Of a stretch of DNA of 7,260 nucleotides, positions 5,652 through 7,260 are shown piece by piece. The notes below the pieces were generated by a model, which had not been told where the DNA came from, ran no database searches, and was given only the letters and a program-made list of their open reading frames with translations. A program made the translations under genes and the position numbers. Source of the stretch: SIG710 sp045596925 (GTDB lineage Bacteria > Bacillota > Clostridia > Oscillospirales > CAG-272); NCBI GenBank assembly GCA_045596925.1, contig JAZODH010000074.1:1-7260 (forward strand), in the 5' to 3' direction. Each line of letters opens with the position of its first letter. Position 1 is the first letter of the stretch.

Positions 5652-5918
5652 ATGATGCTCAAGGAAGAAAAGCAGGCAATTATTGCCCAGTACCAGACAG
5701 CTGAAGGCGACACAGGCTCGCCCGAGGTTCAGATCGCAATTCTCACACACAGAATCAACAACCTGACAGAGCACCTGAAGAAGAACAAGGGCGACCACCA
5801 CAGCCGCCGCGGTCTTCTTAAGATGGTAGGTCACAGAAGAAACCTTCTCGGTTATCTCCAGAGAGTTGACATCGAGCGTTACCGCTCCATCGTTGAGAGA
5901 CTTGGTCTGAGAAAGTAA
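5652..5918 (+). CDS. rpsO: 30S ribosomal protein S15
   Basis: An 88-residue primary 16S rRNA-binding protein of the small subunit, close to the usual 89. The family core is intact: GDTGSPEVQIAILTHRINNL (19-38), GDHHSRRGLLKMVGHRRNLL (47-66) and the C-terminal RYRSIVERLGLRK. The DHHSRR loop is the part that contacts the 16S central domain. The start is ATG at 5652 with GAGGTG at 5638-5643; a second ATG follows immediately, so the first residue is uncertain by one. pnp lies 194 bases downstream, the conserved rpsO-pnp order. The upstream neighbour is pfkA rather than the truB/ribF genes found in some relatives, and rpsO has its own promoter. Confidence 0.98.
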   Translation: MMLKEEKQAIIAQYQTAEGDTGSPEVQIAILTHRINNLTEHLKKNKGDHHSRRGLLKMVGHRRNLLGYLQRVDIERYRSIVERLGLRK

Positions 5919-5926
5919 AAAAGCTT

Positions 5927-5981
5927 GGGAGTGAGGGGTAGAAAACACAATTTTCTGCTCTTCACTCTCTACTGTTTTTTT
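5927..5981 (+). terminator. Terminator/attenuator between rpsO and pnp
   Basis: Bases 5927-5945 pair with 5951-5969 in a 19-bp RNA stem around the loop CACAA, including four G-U pairs and no mismatches. Seven T follow at 5975-5981, after a 5-base gap. As no clear second promoter for pnp is visible downstream, this is probably a partial terminator that lowers pnp relative to rpsO, or a processing site and stabiliser for rpsO mRNA. The many G-U pairs mean the complementary strand would not fold as well, fitting a plus-strand RNA role. Confidence 0.72.
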
Positions 5982-5998
5982 CAAAACAATCGTCAAAA

Positions 5999-6081
5999 AC
6001 CGTTCCCCGGGAGAAGCATTTAAATATGCCCCCGACCGCGCGTCGGAGCCGTATTTAAGTGCTGACCTTCAGAGGAACGGT
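5999..6081 (+). promoter_or_regulatory. Long compound hairpin in the pnp leader
   Basis: Three stacked stems can be drawn: an outer 8-bp perfect stem (5999-6006 with 6074-6081), a central 14-bp stem (6015-6028 with 6050-6063, two G-U pairs) and an apical 5-bp stem (6032-6036 with 6042-6046, loop CGCGC). No U tract follows, so it is not a terminator. It ends 17 bases before the pnp ribosome binding site. In E. coli a long leader hairpin is cut by RNase III and PNPase then represses its own mRNA; the Streptomyces rpsO-pnp gap also has an RNase III site. A similar role is inferred here by position and shape. Confidence 0.65.
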
Positions 6082-6112
6082 AAAAATAAAAAACTCTGAG
6101 GAGGAAAACAAA

Positions 6113-7260
6113 ATGTCTGATATTATCAGCTCTGCAATGGAATTTAAGAATTTCAAAACATTCCACTACACACTGGCAGGCCGTCCCCTTTCTATTGAAA
6201 CGGGCAAGATGGCAGGTCTTGCGAACGGCTCCGTTCTCGTTCGCTACGGCGAGACCGCAGTCCTCTGCTGCGCTACTGCAAGCGCAAAACCCCGTGACGG
6301 AATCGACTTCCTTCCCCTCTCCGTAGATTTCGAGGAGAGAATGTACGCGGCAGGTAAGATCCCCGGCGGCTACCTCAAGCGTGAGGGCAAGCCCTCCGAA
6401 AAGGCAGTTCTCACTTCCCGCGTTATCGACCGTCCTATCCGTCCCCTCTTCCCCAAGGACTTGAGAAACGATATCGCTCTGACCCTCACCGTTATGAGCG
6501 TTGACCACGACTGCTCTCCCGAGATCGCGGCTATGATCGGTGCTTCCACCGCTCTTGCTATCTCCGATATTCCGTGGAACGGTCCTATCAGCGGCGTTTT
6601 CGTTGGTATGGTTGACGGTCAGTTGGTTATCAACCCCACCGAGGAACAGAGAAAGGTCAGCGATCTTGAGCTGACTGTTGCTTCTTCCACTTCGAAGGTA
6701 GTTATGATCGAGGCGGGCGCAAACGAGGTCGACGACGACAAGATGTACGAGGCTATCATGCTCGCTCACCAGGAAAACCAGGGTGTGCTTGAGTTCATCA
6801 ACGCTATCGTTGACGAGATCGGCAAGCCCAAGTTCGCTTACCCCTCCTGCGAGCTTGACCACGATATGTTTGATAAAGTATTTGCATACTGCGAAAAGGC
6901 AGTTATGGAAGCCCTTGACACAGACGACAAGAACGTTCGCGACGAAAAGATGCAGCCCATTATGGACGACATCGTAGAAAAGTTCAGCGAGGAGTACCCC
7001 GAGATCGCTTCCATTATGGAGGAACTGATCTACAAGATCCAGAAGAAGATCGTTCGCCGCTGGCTGCTTGTTGACAAGAAGAGAGTTGACGGTCGCCGCA
7101 TGGACGAGATCCGTCCCCTCACCGCTGAGGTTGGCGTTCTTCCCAGAACTCACGGCTCGGGTATGTTTACCCGCGGTCAGACTCAGGTTCTGACTATCGC
7201 TACTCTCGGTACTCTGGGCGAGGCTCAGATGCTCGACGGTATCGACAACGAGACCGAAAA
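6113..7260 (+). CDS. pnp: Polyribonucleotide nucleotidyltransferase (PNPase), 3' end beyond window
   Basis: The first 382 residues of a roughly 700-residue enzyme; the frame is open to the window edge. PNPase is a phosphorolytic 3'-to-5' exoribonuclease trimer central to mRNA decay. Visible: first RNase PH-like domain (about 15-145) with the hallmark ERMYAAGKIPGGYLKREGKP (75-94) and TSRVIDRPIRPLFP (101-114); its second part to about 230; an alpha-helical linker (about 245-318); and the start of the second, catalytic RNase PH core with KRVDGRRMDEIRPL (323-336) and LPRTHGSGMFTRGQTQ (343-358). The KH and S1 RNA-binding domains would lie outside the window. ATG at 6113 follows AGGAGG (6099-6104) with an 8-base gap. 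No frameshift is seen. Confidence 0.97.
   Translation, partial: MSDIISSAMEFKNFKTFHYTLAGRPLSIETGKMAGLANGSVLVRYGETAVLCCATASAKPRDGIDFLPLSVDFEERMYAAGKIPGGYLKREGKPSEKAVLTSRVIDRPIRPLFPKDLRNDIALTLTVMSVDHDCSPEIAAMIGASTALAISDIPWNGPISGVFVGMVDGQLVINPTEEQRKVSDLELTVASSTSKVVMIEAGANEVDDDKMYEAIMLAHQENQGVLEFINAIVDEIGKPKFAYPSCELDHDMFDKVFAYCEKAVMEALDTDDKNVRDEKMQPIMDDIVEKFSEEYPEIASIMEELIYKIQKKIVRRWLLVDKKRVDGRRMDEIRPLTAEVGVLPRTHGSGMFTRGQTQVLTIATLGTLGEAQMLDGIDNETE

Noticed and set aside
6020..7153. Long minus-strand open frame (377 codons) opposite pnp
   Set aside because: It lies antisense to an unmistakable PNPase coding frame, has no recognisable domain and is explained by the codon bias of pnp.

Overview
The window looks like ordinary chromosome from a low-to-mid GC Firmicute, most likely a gut-type clostridium (Oscillospirales or a relative). 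The evidence is strong GGAGG-type ribosome binding sites, near-consensus sigma-A promoters, a MecA-family adaptor, a BioY S-component, a Clostridia-like 6-phosphofructokinase and the rpsO-pnp pair. The taxon is inferred from protein and signal style only; no rRNA is present.

Layout. Positions 1-555 hold no convincing gene. They contain purine/pyrimidine-biased hairpins (1-234), a second hairpin cluster (239-392) and a strong bidirectional terminator (463-493). On the minus strand follow an FAD-dependent oxidoreductase (556-1815), with its own promoter and a striking operator-like inverted repeat, and mecA (1892-2464). A divergent control region (2465-2619) separates mecA from a plus-strand pair: an AraC-family regulator (2620-3453) and bioY (3440-4042), which overlap by 14 bases. 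Next come pfkA (4179-5258), a perfect hairpin terminator (5312-5344), an intergenic stretch with degenerate repeat-like hairpins, then rpsO (5652-5918) and the start of pnp (6113 to beyond the window edge).

How the genes relate. rpsO-pnp is a classic translation/RNA-decay operon; its control signals are unusually legible: a near-perfect promoter with an A/T-rich upstream tract, a structured rpsO leader, a terminator between the genes, and an 83-nt compound hairpin just upstream of pnp that resembles in position the processed pnp leaders of other bacteria. pfkA is a single-gene glycolytic unit. AraC-bioY is probably one transcript. The oxidoreductase appears to be an independently regulated single gene whose substrate cannot be told from sequence.

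I see no CRISPR array, phage, transposase, toxin-antitoxin or defence genes, and no clear new multi-gene system. The parts most worth a second look are regulatory: the inverted repeat around the oxidoreductase promoter, the palindrome inside the araC promoter, and the RNA structures ahead of rpsO and pnp.
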